Shown one piece after another: positions 54,015-61,854 of a stretch of DNA of 64,000 bases. Location: assembly GCA_002706095.1 (NCBI GenBank), contig PAJP01000023.1:372001-436000 (forward strand). Direction: 5' to 3'. This stretch comes from Methylophaga sp. (GTDB lineage: Bacteria > Pseudomonadota > Gammaproteobacteria > Nitrosococcales > Methylophagaceae). Within the stretch, counting starts at the first letter, position 1. Every line of letters begins with the position of its first letter. A program made the translations under genes and the position numbers. A model generated the notes under the pieces. The model had not been told where the DNA came from. It worked only from the letters and a program-made list of their open reading frames with translations, and ran no database searches.

Positions 54015-55484
54015 ATGAAAAGTATTAACTTATTATCTCTTTCTCAGGCTCATGAGTCATTAGCTCCTGACGAGTACAAGTCATTCAGACAGCACTATGA
54101 AATAGATATTGATGATGCAGAGTTGGGTGATATAAAAGTATTGATAAACGAGATGTTATCTCTGTTGTCATTTGTCAACATTTACAATGATTTTTATGTG
54201 GGCTATAAAATACAACACATAAGCAAAGAGTTTGACTTGCTCCGCTTTGGGTCAAATTACATAGTAAATGTTGAGATTAAGAATGAAAGCACTGAAGAAA
54301 AGATAAAAAATCAGTTAACGAGAAACAAATATTATCTTCAACATATTAATAAAGTCATCCACAACTATTGTTTTGTTGCTTCAAGTAAGGTTTTATATCA
54401 ATTGAACTCTTCGGGTGATATCGAAACCGTACCATTAGAATCGCTAGTCCAGTTGTTGACTAGTCAAAATTTAATTAAGCTCGAAAGCCCTGATGTTCTT
54501 TTCAACCCATCTGACTATCTGGTCTCTCCATTCAATTCAACGACCAAGTTTCTAGCTGGGCAGTATTTTCTGACTGGACAGCAAGAGACAATAAAAAATC
54601 AAATTACTAAAAACATCACGAGCCCTTCAGCCTCTGTTATTTCACTAACTGGAGGAGCAGGCACAGGAAAAACTTTGTTGATATACGATATTGTAAAGTC
54701 TCGTATGGGGGCTATGAAAACAGTAGTTGTGCATTGTGGGCAGTTGAATGATGGACACCAAAGGCTAATCAACTCAGGCTGGCATATCGTCTCAATAAGA
54801 GATTTTAGAAATTATGATTTGATTAATGTCGATCTAGTTGTAGTCGATGAAACACAACGAATATACGCAAATCAGTTCGATCAGTTAATAGTAGAAGCAG
54901 CGTCGAAAAATACCCATTGTATTTTTTCATACGACAGGCAGCAAACACTATCAAGGTCTGAAGCGCACACAAATATTGAAGGCAAGATTAATTCTATTGT
55001 TGGTGCTTACAAATATAGCTTGTCGGACAAAATAAGGACAAACAAAGAGATTGCGAATTTCATTAAAATGCTATTCGATAATAAAAGAAACAATATAACT
55101 GTATCGAATTCTGGGAATATTGACTTCGATTACTTTACCGACTCATCAAATGTTAAAAGTTACATCTCCCTGATAAGTAGTGAGGGCTGGGAGGTTCTAC
55201 GGTTGACGCCATCTCAATATAACAATGAACATCATGAGTCATATTCTGAAGTTACTAGTAAGAATTCACATCGGGTCATTGGCCAAGAGTTTGACAATGT
55301 TGCAGTGGTAATAGATGAATACTTCTCTTATGGAGCTGATGGAAAGCTAATCTATACTTCAAGAACATACTATGATTCAGTGAAAATGTTATTTCAAAAT
55401 ATAACTAGAACTAGAAAAAAGCTAAAACTGATAATAATAGGAAATAGACAGATTCTAAACCGGTGTTTGTCAGTTATGAAATAA
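54015..55484 (+). CDS. Nuclease-like/helicase-like protein (DUF2075-type P-loop)
   Basis: 489 residues, in AT-rich DNA unlike the flanks. The N-terminal ~150 residues look like a PD-(D/E)XK nuclease: EFDLLRFG...YIVNVEIKNES gives the D...E-x-K pattern. A superfamily-1 type ATPase follows: Walker A TGGAGTGKTLL (about 212-222), Walker B VDLVVVDETQRIY, a sensor FSYDRQQTL, SDKIRTNKEI, and late motifs HRVIGQEFDNVAVVID and FQNITRTRKKLKLIIIGN. This resembles DUF2075 helicase-like proteins often found in phage-defence regions. It lies between repeat A and an attC-like site, and reads as a single-gene integron cassette. Antiphage role is inference. Confidence 0.65.
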   Translation: MKSINLLSLSQAHESLAPDEYKSFRQHYEIDIDDAELGDIKVLINEMLSLLSFVNIYNDFYVGYKIQHISKEFDLLRFGSNYIVNVEIKNESTEEKIKNQLTRNKYYLQHINKVIHNYCFVASSKVLYQLNSSGDIETVPLESLVQLLTSQNLIKLESPDVLFNPSDYLVSPFNSTTKFLAGQYFLTGQQETIKNQITKNITSPSASVISLTGGAGTGKTLLIYDIVKSRMGAMKTVVVHCGQLNDGHQRLINSGWHIVSIRDFRNYDLINVDLVVVDETQRIYANQFDQLIVEAASKNTHCIFSYDRQQTLSRSEAHTNIEGKINSIVGAYKYSLSDKIRTNKEIANFIKMLFDNKRNNITVSNSGNIDFDYFTDSSNVKSYISLISSEGWEVLRLTPSQYNNEHHESYSEVTSKNSHRVIGQEFDNVAVVIDEYFSYGADGKLIYTSRTYYDSVKMLFQNITRTRKKLKLIIIGNRQILNRCLSVMK

Positions 55485-55500
55485 GCCTCGAATGAGGCAA

Positions 55501-55567
55501 CTAACAAGGCGCTGCTGTCGGACAATTTCTCCTGCGCTCCAAAATTGCCGCAGAGCGCGGCGTTAGC
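55501..55567 (+). repeat. attC-like integron recombination site 1
   Basis: Starts CTAACAAGGCGCTGC and ends GCAGAGCGCGGCGTTAG. Pairings: CTAAC with GTTAG (R boxes), GCGCTGC with GCAGaGCGC (L boxes, one extra A), CGGaCAATTT with AAATTGCCG (one extra A). Unpaired single bases in the stem and a loop of about 14 bases are the structural hallmarks of attC sites. It begins 17 bp after the stop of the upstream ORF. Confidence 0.75.
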
Positions 55568-55740
55568 TATATAAAGAAAGGAGCCTGAAAACCGGGACTT
55601 CCCCAGTTTTACCTGGGGAAATGTTCTCTACCTGTCCCCCCCATGACATTATTGGTGGAGGGGCCCGGGGTTGCTCTTTTATGGCGATGATCATCAACAC
55701 GAACGAATGAAGACTACTACTTATGCACAGAGATGTATAG
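55568..55740. other. Leader of the Ntn-hydrolase cassette
   Basis: 173 bp without a gene. Contains a hairpin CCCCAGTTTTACCTGGGG (55601-55618) and, further on, paired CCCCCC / GGGG runs around 55637-55670. Might hold the cassette promoter. Confidence 0.3.
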
Positions 55741-56571
55741 ATGACAACACTCTTTTCATGGACGGGTATCGATACACATGGCCCTGCATCGATTTATATT
55801 GCTAGTGATAGCCGAATTTCTTGGGAAAAAAATGCTACTTGGGACGTGGGCCGGAAGTTGTTTGCTTCAAGAAATTTCCCTGAAGTGTTTGGCTATTGTG
55901 GCTCAGTCTCTTTCCCTATACAGATAATAGGTCAACTAATTGAGCACATTGATGAGGGACTATTGTTCAGTGAGAGCGATTCCGTCGAAATAAAAATTGA
56001 GAAAGTCAGGGGCGAGATTGAAAAGAGCCTTAATTTGATGCCCAAACCTCAAAGAGGAACGTGTCAAATATTATATGCGACTCGACTGGGTAATAGAATG
56101 CGGTCTAGCTTTCATGCCGCCAAGATTAAGGTGGCTCATGAAAGGGTTTCTATCGAAGAAATTGAATTACCTGAAAAGTCTGGGTTAATTGCAAGCTCTG
56201 GTAGTGGAAAGGCTTCTTTAAATACATGGAATGAAGAATGGATTGGAAAACCTAACCAAGACCCTCATCAATCAGGAAGAACCAGTAGAAATGTTTTTAG
56301 TGCATTTTGCGATTCACTTGGATCTAGGGAGGATCCATACAGTGGGGGAGCACCACAACTTGTCGGCATCTATCGGGAAGGCCCATCAAAGAATTTTGGT
56401 GTAATACATAGAGGAAAGCGATATCTTTATGGAGTTGAAGTGGCTTCTTCGAATGGTTTGAACTCAATTGAATGGCGAAACGAATTATTCGAAAGATGCT
56501 GCGGTGAAACTATGGAAGTTTTAAAAAAAGCGCAGCGTCAGCCAAAATTAAGAGAAATAAGGAACCCATAG
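55741..56571 (+). CDS. Proteasome/HslV-like Ntn-hydrolase
   Basis: 276 residues. After Met1 the chain begins TTLFSW, like the exposed catalytic Thr of HslV (TTIVSV). Numbering that Thr as 1, IASDSR places Asp at 22 and GRKLF places Lys at 38, a spacing of 16, the same as Asp17 to Lys33 in HslV. FGYCGSV then matches the HslV GFAG loop. This supports a self-compartmentalising-protease fold with an N-terminal Thr nucleophile. HslV is about 175 residues; this has ~100 more, with a C-terminal helix-rich tail. No HslU-like ATPase is adjacent. It sits between two attC-like sites as a cassette. Substrate and partners unknown. Confidence 0.65.
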   Translation: MTTLFSWTGIDTHGPASIYIASDSRISWEKNATWDVGRKLFASRNFPEVFGYCGSVSFPIQIIGQLIEHIDEGLLFSESDSVEIKIEKVRGEIEKSLNLMPKPQRGTCQILYATRLGNRMRSSFHAAKIKVAHERVSIEEIELPEKSGLIASSGSGKASLNTWNEEWIGKPNQDPHQSGRTSRNVFSAFCDSLGSREDPYSGGAPQLVGIYREGPSKNFGVIHRGKRYLYGVEVASSNGLNSIEWRNELFERCCGETMEVLKKAQRQPKLREIRNP

Positions 56572-56613
56572 CTAACAAGGCACTGCAAACTGCCGCTGAG
56601 CTTGGCGTTATAA
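56570..56613 (+). repeat. attC-like integron site 2 (short)
   Basis: AGCTAACAAGGC at the left and GGCGTTATAAGC at the right are the expected R/L boxes. TAAC pairs with GTTA. The central part is only about 20 bases and pairs poorly, so the site may be reduced. It overlaps the stop codon of the Ntn-hydrolase. Confidence 0.55.
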
Positions 56614-56661
56614 GCCTTATGTAGCTTCTCTTCCAAACTTCAAATGTTAACGTAGTTAGAT

Positions 56662-56910
56662 ATGACCGACTTGATTCATGTTACAAGCCCAGAACGTGCC
56701 CTTAACATCATAAGAGAGGGAGCATACATAACTGATAATAATCCAGGTCACTACGATGCTGGAATGAACTTTCTAGGTGTGCTTGGAGAGTATGCGAATA
56801 CACAACCCACCAGGGGGGCCAAAATTCATTTCAAATGGCATGGAGAAGTTTCCGATCCACTACCTTATGATGCCTACAATTATCACACATCAAGGGGTCA
56901 GCCAACTTGA
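56662..56910 (+). pseudogene. Truncated small cassette ORF
   Basis: 82 residues starting MTDLIHVTSPERALNIIREG. The opening (HVTS...AxxIIxxGxY) resembles the N-terminus of ADP-ribosyltransferase-fold or RES-like small proteins, but the chain ends soon after HFKWHGEVSDPLPYDAYN. The last residues (GQPT) and the stop are encoded by the 15 bp repeat at 56898-56912, so the natural C-terminus was probably lost at a recombination junction. Family not established. Confidence 0.4.
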
Positions 56911-56912
56911 TT
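56898..56912 (+). repeat. 15 bp direct repeat, left copy
   Basis: TCAGCCAACTTGATT; the same with one change (TCAGCCAATTTGATT) is at 57506-57520, 608 bp away. The pair brackets the membrane-protein gene and coincides with truncation of the preceding ORF. Confidence 0.55.
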
Positions 56913-56934
56913 TGGGGTGTTATGTTCATTGAAG

Positions 56935-57495
56935 ATGAAACTTCTTACTAAACTACTTTATAAACGAATTGGAGAGAGTGTCCTACTGTCATGGGAGGTA
57001 CCTTCTGAATTTTGGAAATGGTATAAAACTCTATTTTCTAAAAGGCCTTTGTGGAAGAGGGTCTTAATTTTAGCGTCCTTATTTGTTATGGGGATGCTCC
57101 TTCCCTTTTTTCTAGAAGCTGTCGCTTTCTTAGTTTTCGAAAACACCGATGTGGATATTTACTTAAGCATCATTAGTGGCTTCTTATTTATGCTTATGTT
57201 TCCTGCCGGCGACTACTTTGGAAAATTTATAAAGAAATATGTTTTTATCACTACAAAAGGAATTCGTGTAAACGACTATGAGCCGTTCGCCACATCTGGA
57301 ATAGAAGAGTTTAATATTCAAAAGGTTAAGTTCGATGGGACCTTGATTCGAGTGCTTATCATGACTCACGAAATTAATGGTCGCATATTATTAGGTGTGT
57401 CAGATGGTGTTTCTGACCAAGAAATTTTCGATTGCTTTTCAAAATTTTCTAAGCTCAACGACAAATTGAGCTACGATGGAAAACAGAATCAATAG
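56935..57495 (+). CDS. Two-helix membrane protein of unknown function
   Basis: 186 residues from ATG 56935; a GTG at 56917 is also possible. Two transmembrane segments at about residues 41-67 (RVLILASLFVMGMLLPFFLEAVAFLVF) and 75-95, then a soluble domain (about 105-175) with KKYVFITTKGIRV, reminiscent of a PH-like or YcxB-like fold. AT-rich like the other cassette genes. Bracketed by the 15 bp repeats; no attC found after it. No function assigned. Confidence 0.5.
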   Translation: MKLLTKLLYKRIGESVLLSWEVPSEFWKWYKTLFSKRPLWKRVLILASLFVMGMLLPFFLEAVAFLVFENTDVDIYLSIISGFLFMLMFPAGDYFGKFIKKYVFITTKGIRVNDYEPFATSGIEEFNIQKVKFDGTLIRVLIMTHEINGRILLGVSDGVSDQEIFDCFSKFSKLNDKLSYDGKQNQ

Positions 57496-57505
57496 AATCA
57501 AAGGC

Positions 57506-57520
57506 TCAGCCAATTTGATT
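57506..57520 (+). repeat. 15 bp direct repeat, right copy
   Basis: TCAGCCAATTTGATT, one mismatch to the left copy at 56898. Marks the right edge of the cassette-like block; the norR stop is 45 bp further. Confidence 0.55.
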
Positions 57521-57564
57521 ATTTTCTAAAGTCAATAGGGTCAAAATGTTTGGTTTTCAGTGAT

Positions 57565-59145
57565 TTAGTTGAAAGTTATCTGCATATTTTTTTGAACGGT
57601 GATGTTAAGCCTTTTTGCCATGCGAATAAGGTTTGAGCGATCCATCTGAAGCTGTTTGGCGGCCATTGCCCAGTTACCATCGGTTTGTTGCAATGTGTGG
57701 GCGATGACTCTTTTCTGAAAGGCTTCGGTCGCCGCTTTTAAACTCATATTGGGCAGGCTGTTAGATGGGTTAGTATCCAGCTCAGTTAAGTTGCCTATGG
57801 GTTTATCAGACGTGATTTCAAGTAACTCAGAAGTGAGTGACACAATCGCCTGATGAGGTGAGTTGGCTTTTGCTCTCAATGCTGCTCGGCTGATCACATG
57901 TTCTAGTTCACGCACATTGCCGGGCCAGGAATAATTGAGCAGGCTGGTGTTGGCTTCTGACGTTAATCGGAGCTGGCGGATATTCAATTGGCGACTGATA
58001 CGTTCGAGAAAATACCCAGCCAGCAGCAATACATCCTCTCCACGATCTTTCAGGCTGGGAAGGTGGATTGGGTACACCATCAGACGGTGATAAAGATCGG
58101 AGCGGAACTGTTCATTCTCGACTTCTTTTTCCAGATTCCTATTAGTGGCAGCAATTATGCGTACATCCACATGTTCGACTTTATCTTGGCCAACAGGTTG
58201 AATCTCACCTGATTGCAATACCCGTAATAATTTGCTCTGTGTGCTGAGCGGTAATTCACCCACCTCATCCAGAAATAAGGTGCCACCATTTGCCAGCTGA
58301 AACTTACCGGCACGTGCTTTATCTGCACCGGTAAATGCGCCTTTGGTGTGGCCAAATAACTCACTTTCAACCAACGACTCTGGCAGGGAAGCACAGTTTA
58401 AATAGACCAGTGGTGCCGTTTTACGCTCTGAAAGTTGATGAATTTTCCTGGCAACCAACTCTTTACCCACACCCGTTTCACCGGTGATCAGCACCGTAAA
58501 ATTGGAGCCAGACACCAGCTCGATATTGTTTTTCAGCGTTTGCATGACAGGGCTTTGCCCAATAATCTCGCCGCCGTCTTTTAATAAGGCTTCCTGGGTT
58601 AACTCTTTGACCACTTCCTGGGCATGATGGGCACTGAGTTCCAGTTTTTTGAACTCTAATGCCGTTTTTAAAGTAGCAGCGGATAAAGCGGTGATTAATT
58701 CCAGCGTTTTTAATTCGATGTCATCAAAAGCATGCGGTTTAAAGCTATCTAAAGTGACAACACCAATAAGCTGATTGTCTGAATACAGGGGTAAGCCCAT
58801 ACAGGAATGAATCGGTAAGTTACCTAATTGAGATACCAACAAACCATCATAGGGATCGGGTAAATCACAGTCGTTAGCAAATAACAGAGGTTTGTTTGAC
58901 TCACAAATGCGCTGCAGCCTCGGGTGTTCTGCAAGTAAAAAGCGCCTACCTAATACGTCAGACGATAATCCCTGCATGGCCAGAGGTGTCAGCATGCCAT
59001 CACGAAAGCCGAGTAATACCACAGCATCACAGGATATGGCTTTTCTTATCGAGCCTAACAGGCGATCAAACCGATCTCCGGTATTTAAGCTGTTGGCTAA
59101 GTCTAGGGCGACTTCCACTAAAAGGTGGTGGCTGTTTAATGACAT
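57565..59145 (-). CDS. norR: Nitric-oxide-responsive sigma-54 activator NorR
   Basis: 526 residues from ATG 59145; the frame extends to 59190, but that start would lie inside a NorR site. N-terminal GAF domain (about 20-170), which in NorR holds the non-haem iron that senses NO, then AAA+ domain: TGETGVGKELVA, ELFGHTKGAFTGADKARAG with the sigma-54 contact loop GAFTGA, LFLDEVGELPL and YHRLMVYPIHLPSL. The C-terminal Fis-type helix is WAMAAKQLQMDRSNLIRMA. Divergent from hmp with three NorR sites between, so its target is clear. Confidence 0.93.
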   Translation of the reverse strand: MSLNSHHLLVEVALDLANSLNTGDRFDRLLGSIRKAISCDAVVLLGFRDGMLTPLAMQGLSSDVLGRRFLLAEHPRLQRICESNKPLLFANDCDLPDPYDGLLVSQLGNLPIHSCMGLPLYSDNQLIGVVTLDSFKPHAFDDIELKTLELITALSAATLKTALEFKKLELSAHHAQEVVKELTQEALLKDGGEIIGQSPVMQTLKNNIELVSGSNFTVLITGETGVGKELVARKIHQLSERKTAPLVYLNCASLPESLVESELFGHTKGAFTGADKARAGKFQLANGGTLFLDEVGELPLSTQSKLLRVLQSGEIQPVGQDKVEHVDVRIIAATNRNLEKEVENEQFRSDLYHRLMVYPIHLPSLKDRGEDVLLLAGYFLERISRQLNIRQLRLTSEANTSLLNYSWPGNVRELEHVISRAALRAKANSPHQAIVSLTSELLEITSDKPIGNLTELDTNPSNSLPNMSLKAATEAFQKRVIAHTLQQTDGNWAMAAKQLQMDRSNLIRMAKRLNITVQKNMQITFN

Positions 59146-59185
59146 TGTGCTGTTCTTTTTAATCAGGTTATAAAAACATGAATAG

Positions 59186-59196
59186 GTCATTATGAC
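59186..59196. promoter_or_regulatory. NorR site 1
   Basis: GTCATTATGAC fits the NorR core GT-N7-AC as a perfect palindrome around the central base. First of three such sites in the norR-hmp interval. Confidence 0.7.
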
Positions 59197-59210
59197 TCTA
59201 TTTTGTGTAG

Positions 59211-59221
59211 GTCATAAAGAC
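59211..59221. promoter_or_regulatory. NorR site 2
   Basis: GTCATAAAGAC, GT-N7-AC, 25 bp from site 1. Confidence 0.7.
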
Positions 59222-59233
59222 ACAAGTGATGAA

Positions 59234-59244
59234 GTATAACTGAC
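59234..59244. promoter_or_regulatory. NorR site 3
   Basis: GTATAACTGAC, GT-N7-AC, 23 bp from site 2. Three spaced sites before a sigma-54 promoter match the E. coli norVW enhancer arrangement. Confidence 0.65.
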
Positions 59245-59275
59245 TAAGTGATTGAATTATATAAGCAGGCGTGTC

Positions 59276-59292
59276 TGGCATAGCTTCTGCAA
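59276..59292 (+). promoter_or_regulatory. Sigma-54 promoter of hmp
   Basis: TGGCATAGCTTCTGCAA has GG at -24 and GC at -12 with the required 10-base spacing (consensus TGGCAC-N5-TTGCA). It lies 43 bp before the hmp ATG and downstream of the NorR sites. Confidence 0.8.
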
Positions 59293-59334
59293 TGTGTGAG
59301 TAGTAATACATAAAAACAGCACAGCGAGGACAAC

Positions 59335-60531
59335 ATGTTAGATACACAAACTATTCAAATCGTTAAAAGCACTATTCCCTTACTGGAAGGGGCAGGCACA
59401 GCGGTCACTGATCATTTTTATCAGCGTATGTTTACTGCCAATCCAGAGCTAAAAGATATCTTTAATTTAAGCAATCAAAAAAGCGGTCGTCAGCAATTTG
59501 CTTTGTTTAGCGCGGTTGCAGCTTATGCCAAATACATTGATAACCTGGGTGAGCTAGGCGAGTTGGTCGAGCGAATCGCACAGAAACACACCAGTTTTGA
59601 TATTCAGCCTGAGCAATATCAGATTGTCGGTCATCACCTGATTGAAACCTTAAGAGAGCTAGCGCCAGATGACTTCACTGATGACGTCGCTGAAGCTTGG
59701 ATAAAAGCCTATCAGTTATTGGCTACCGTATTAATCGATCGCGAAAAAACGCTTTATCAACACAGCAGAGAAGAGCAGGGTGGTTGGACCGGACCTAGAG
59801 CGTTTCGGGTCAAAGACAAAATCAAAGAGTCTGAGTTAGTGACCAGCTTTATTTTTGAACCGGTGGATGGGCAGCCGATAAGACAGTACCAGCCGGGCCA
59901 GTATATTGCCGTCAGAGTGAAGCCTGATGATGCCGAGCATATTGAGATTCGCCAATATTCACTTTCAGATAAATATCACCCTGATCATTACCGCATTAGT
60001 GTGAAGCGTGAAAGTTCTCCAATCAAAGGCATGGTGTCTAATCATCTGCATGATGCGGTGGAAGTGGGCGATACAGTCGAATTAATGCCACCGGCGGGGG
60101 CTTTCTTTTTAACCAAGACTAGCCGATCGGTGATGTTGATTTCTGGCGGAGTTGGCTTAACGCCAATGATGTCTATGCTGGAGACTTTAGTCAGTGATGA
60201 AGACTACCAGCACGATATCTTCTTTTTACATACCTGCAAAAATGCTCAGCAACATTCATTCAAGCCGCGTTTGGCAGAATTGAAACAGACTCACTCGAAT
60301 CTGCATGATTTTTATTGGTATAGCGAAGAAGCGAATGTCTCAGAAGATATTCATACTGGTTTGATGGATATCAACCTGCTCAGAGACAAAGTCGATTTCG
60401 ACAATGTTGACGTGTATCTGTGTGGGCCATTGGAGTTCATGCGCTTTGTTCGCCTGCAATTGCATGTGAATGGTGTGCCATCAGAGCACATACATTTTGA
60501 AACATTCGGTCCGCATGACGATATTATTTAA
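59335..60531 (+). CDS. hmp: Flavohaemoglobin (nitric oxide dioxygenase)
   Basis: 398 residues. Converts NO and O2 to nitrate with NAD(P)H. Globin domain (1-140) with proximal His in RIAQKHTSFDI; the ferredoxin-reductase part has FAD motif RQYSLSDKYHPDHYRIS, and the NAD-binding GGVGLTPMMSMLE and CGPLEFMRFV. Preceded by GCGAGGA ribosome site. Expression should be driven by sigma-54 and NorR. Hmp replaces the NorVW flavorubredoxin seen as NorR target in E. coli, a pairing known in other bacteria. Confidence 0.96.
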   Translation: MLDTQTIQIVKSTIPLLEGAGTAVTDHFYQRMFTANPELKDIFNLSNQKSGRQQFALFSAVAAYAKYIDNLGELGELVERIAQKHTSFDIQPEQYQIVGHHLIETLRELAPDDFTDDVAEAWIKAYQLLATVLIDREKTLYQHSREEQGGWTGPRAFRVKDKIKESELVTSFIFEPVDGQPIRQYQPGQYIAVRVKPDDAEHIEIRQYSLSDKYHPDHYRISVKRESSPIKGMVSNHLHDAVEVGDTVELMPPAGAFFLTKTSRSVMLISGGVGLTPMMSMLETLVSDEDYQHDIFFLHTCKNAQQHSFKPRLAELKQTHSNLHDFYWYSEEANVSEDIHTGLMDINLLRDKVDFDNVDVYLCGPLEFMRFVRLQLHVNGVPSEHIHFETFGPHDDII

Positions 60532-60539
60532 CCCCAAGC

Positions 60540-60575
60540 AACAGCCGAGCCCGAAAGGGCTCGCTGTTTTATCTT
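60540..60575 (+). terminator. Rho-independent terminator after hmp
   Basis: Stem AACAGC-GAGCCC / GGGCTC-GCTGTT with one extra C and GAAA loop, then TTTT. Confidence 0.88.
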
Positions 60576-60588
60576 TTGGTATCTGTTT

Positions 60589-61773
60589 ATGACTATAAAA
60601 TCTTGCCGAGCATTGTTTTCACAGCCTGTGTTTGATCTCGCTTTCAGGCCATTGTTTTTACTGGCGAGTCTATTTGGCATCATCGCTTTGCTGTATTGGG
60701 GCGGTGTCTGGAATGGATGGATAAATCCGAGTCATGCCTTACCCGCCGCACTCTGGCACGGTCATGAAATGATGTTTGGTTTTGTCGGTGCGGTGTTGGT
60801 TGTCTTTTTATTAACGGCCGTACAAACCTGGACAGGTTTACGCTCCATTCATGGTCTGCAATGTGCATTATTAGTAGGGTGTTGGCTTGTTGGGCGTATT
60901 GCGATGTGGCCAGGAGTCGGCTTGCCATCATGGTTAGTGATATTGCTGGATAGCAGTTTCTTTATATATGCCGGACTATTCCTGGCTAAGTTGATTTATC
61001 AAAAGAAACAAAAGCGTAATTATTTTGCTGTGGTGGTGTTGCTGCTGCTGATTTTCACCAATGTTAACTTTCATCTATCTAGTCAGGCGCAGCAGTTTGA
61101 AACAGCAAGTAACAGTCTTTATTCAGCCGTATTTCTGATTACGCTGATGATGGCAGTCATCGGTGGCCGTGTTATTCCGATGTTTACGGCTAATGCCACT
61201 CAGATCCCAGCCAGACCTCGACGGCTATGGTTGGACAGGGCTGCGTTGTTTTCTATTTGGTTAATTGTGGCGGTGTTTTTCCTGCAATTACAAACATGGA
61301 TACCTGCTGGTGTTCTGGCGGTAATGCTGTTGATAGCGGCATCTCTCACAGCCATAAGGTGTGCCTGCTGGCGGTTTTTCACCACCTTATCTCACCCTCT
61401 ATTATGGTCATTACACCTGAGTTACTGGTGTATTCCTCTTGGCTTGTGTTTACTGGCCTACCATTATGCCGGCGGTCATGTGAGCATGAATGATGCTTTG
61501 CATGTGTTAACTGTCGGCGGCATGGGCGGGCTTATTTTAAGCATGATGTCACGAGTCTCACTCGGCCATACCGGCAGACCGATTATTGCGTCTTCAAAGA
61601 TTAAAATCGCTTTTATCTGTGTGCTGATAGCCGGCTTAGTCAGAGCGCTGATGTTTAGCGTATTTTCAGCCAGTTTATTGAGTCTATGGCTCAGTATCCT
61701 GCTATGGGTGTTGGCATACAGTATTTTTCTGTATCAATACACACCGATTTTATTAGCTGAAAGGAAAGGTTGA
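60589..61773 (+). CDS. nnrS: NnrS-family membrane protein
   Basis: 394 residues with about 12 hydrophobic segments. NnrS is a haem- and copper-containing inner-membrane protein linked to resistance against NO. Family features: FRPLFLLASLFG at the start, ALWHGHEMMFGFVGAVLVVFLLTAVQTWTG, GGRVIPMFTAN and HVLTVGGMGGLILSMMSRVSLGHTGR. Conserved His residues in the WHGHEM and ALHVL segments could bind haem. It starts 14 bp after the hmp terminator. Confidence 0.92.
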   Translation: MTIKSCRALFSQPVFDLAFRPLFLLASLFGIIALLYWGGVWNGWINPSHALPAALWHGHEMMFGFVGAVLVVFLLTAVQTWTGLRSIHGLQCALLVGCWLVGRIAMWPGVGLPSWLVILLDSSFFIYAGLFLAKLIYQKKQKRNYFAVVVLLLLIFTNVNFHLSSQAQQFETASNSLYSAVFLITLMMAVIGGRVIPMFTANATQIPARPRRLWLDRAALFSIWLIVAVFFLQLQTWIPAGVLAVMLLIAASLTAIRCACWRFFTTLSHPLLWSLHLSYWCIPLGLCLLAYHYAGGHVSMNDALHVLTVGGMGGLILSMMSRVSLGHTGRPIIASSKIKIAFICVLIAGLVRALMFSVFSASLLSLWLSILLWVLAYSIFLYQYTPILLAERKG

Positions 61774-61808
61774 GCTCGATAAAACCTGTCGCTATATGAG
61801 GATGATTT

Positions 61809-61833
61809 AAATAGGTATAATTTATGCCTATTT
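61809..61833. promoter_or_regulatory. Palindromic operator-like site before the HPP gene
   Basis: A 25-base palindrome with outer arms AAATAGG / CCTATTT and inner TATAA / TTATG. It has the 11-1-11 shape known for NsrR/Rrf2-type sites, though the sequence differs from the E. coli NsrR consensus. It includes a TATAAT at 61816-61821, so binding would block the -10. Confidence 0.5.
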
Positions 61834-61854
61834 TCTATCCCGTTACTTTAAATT

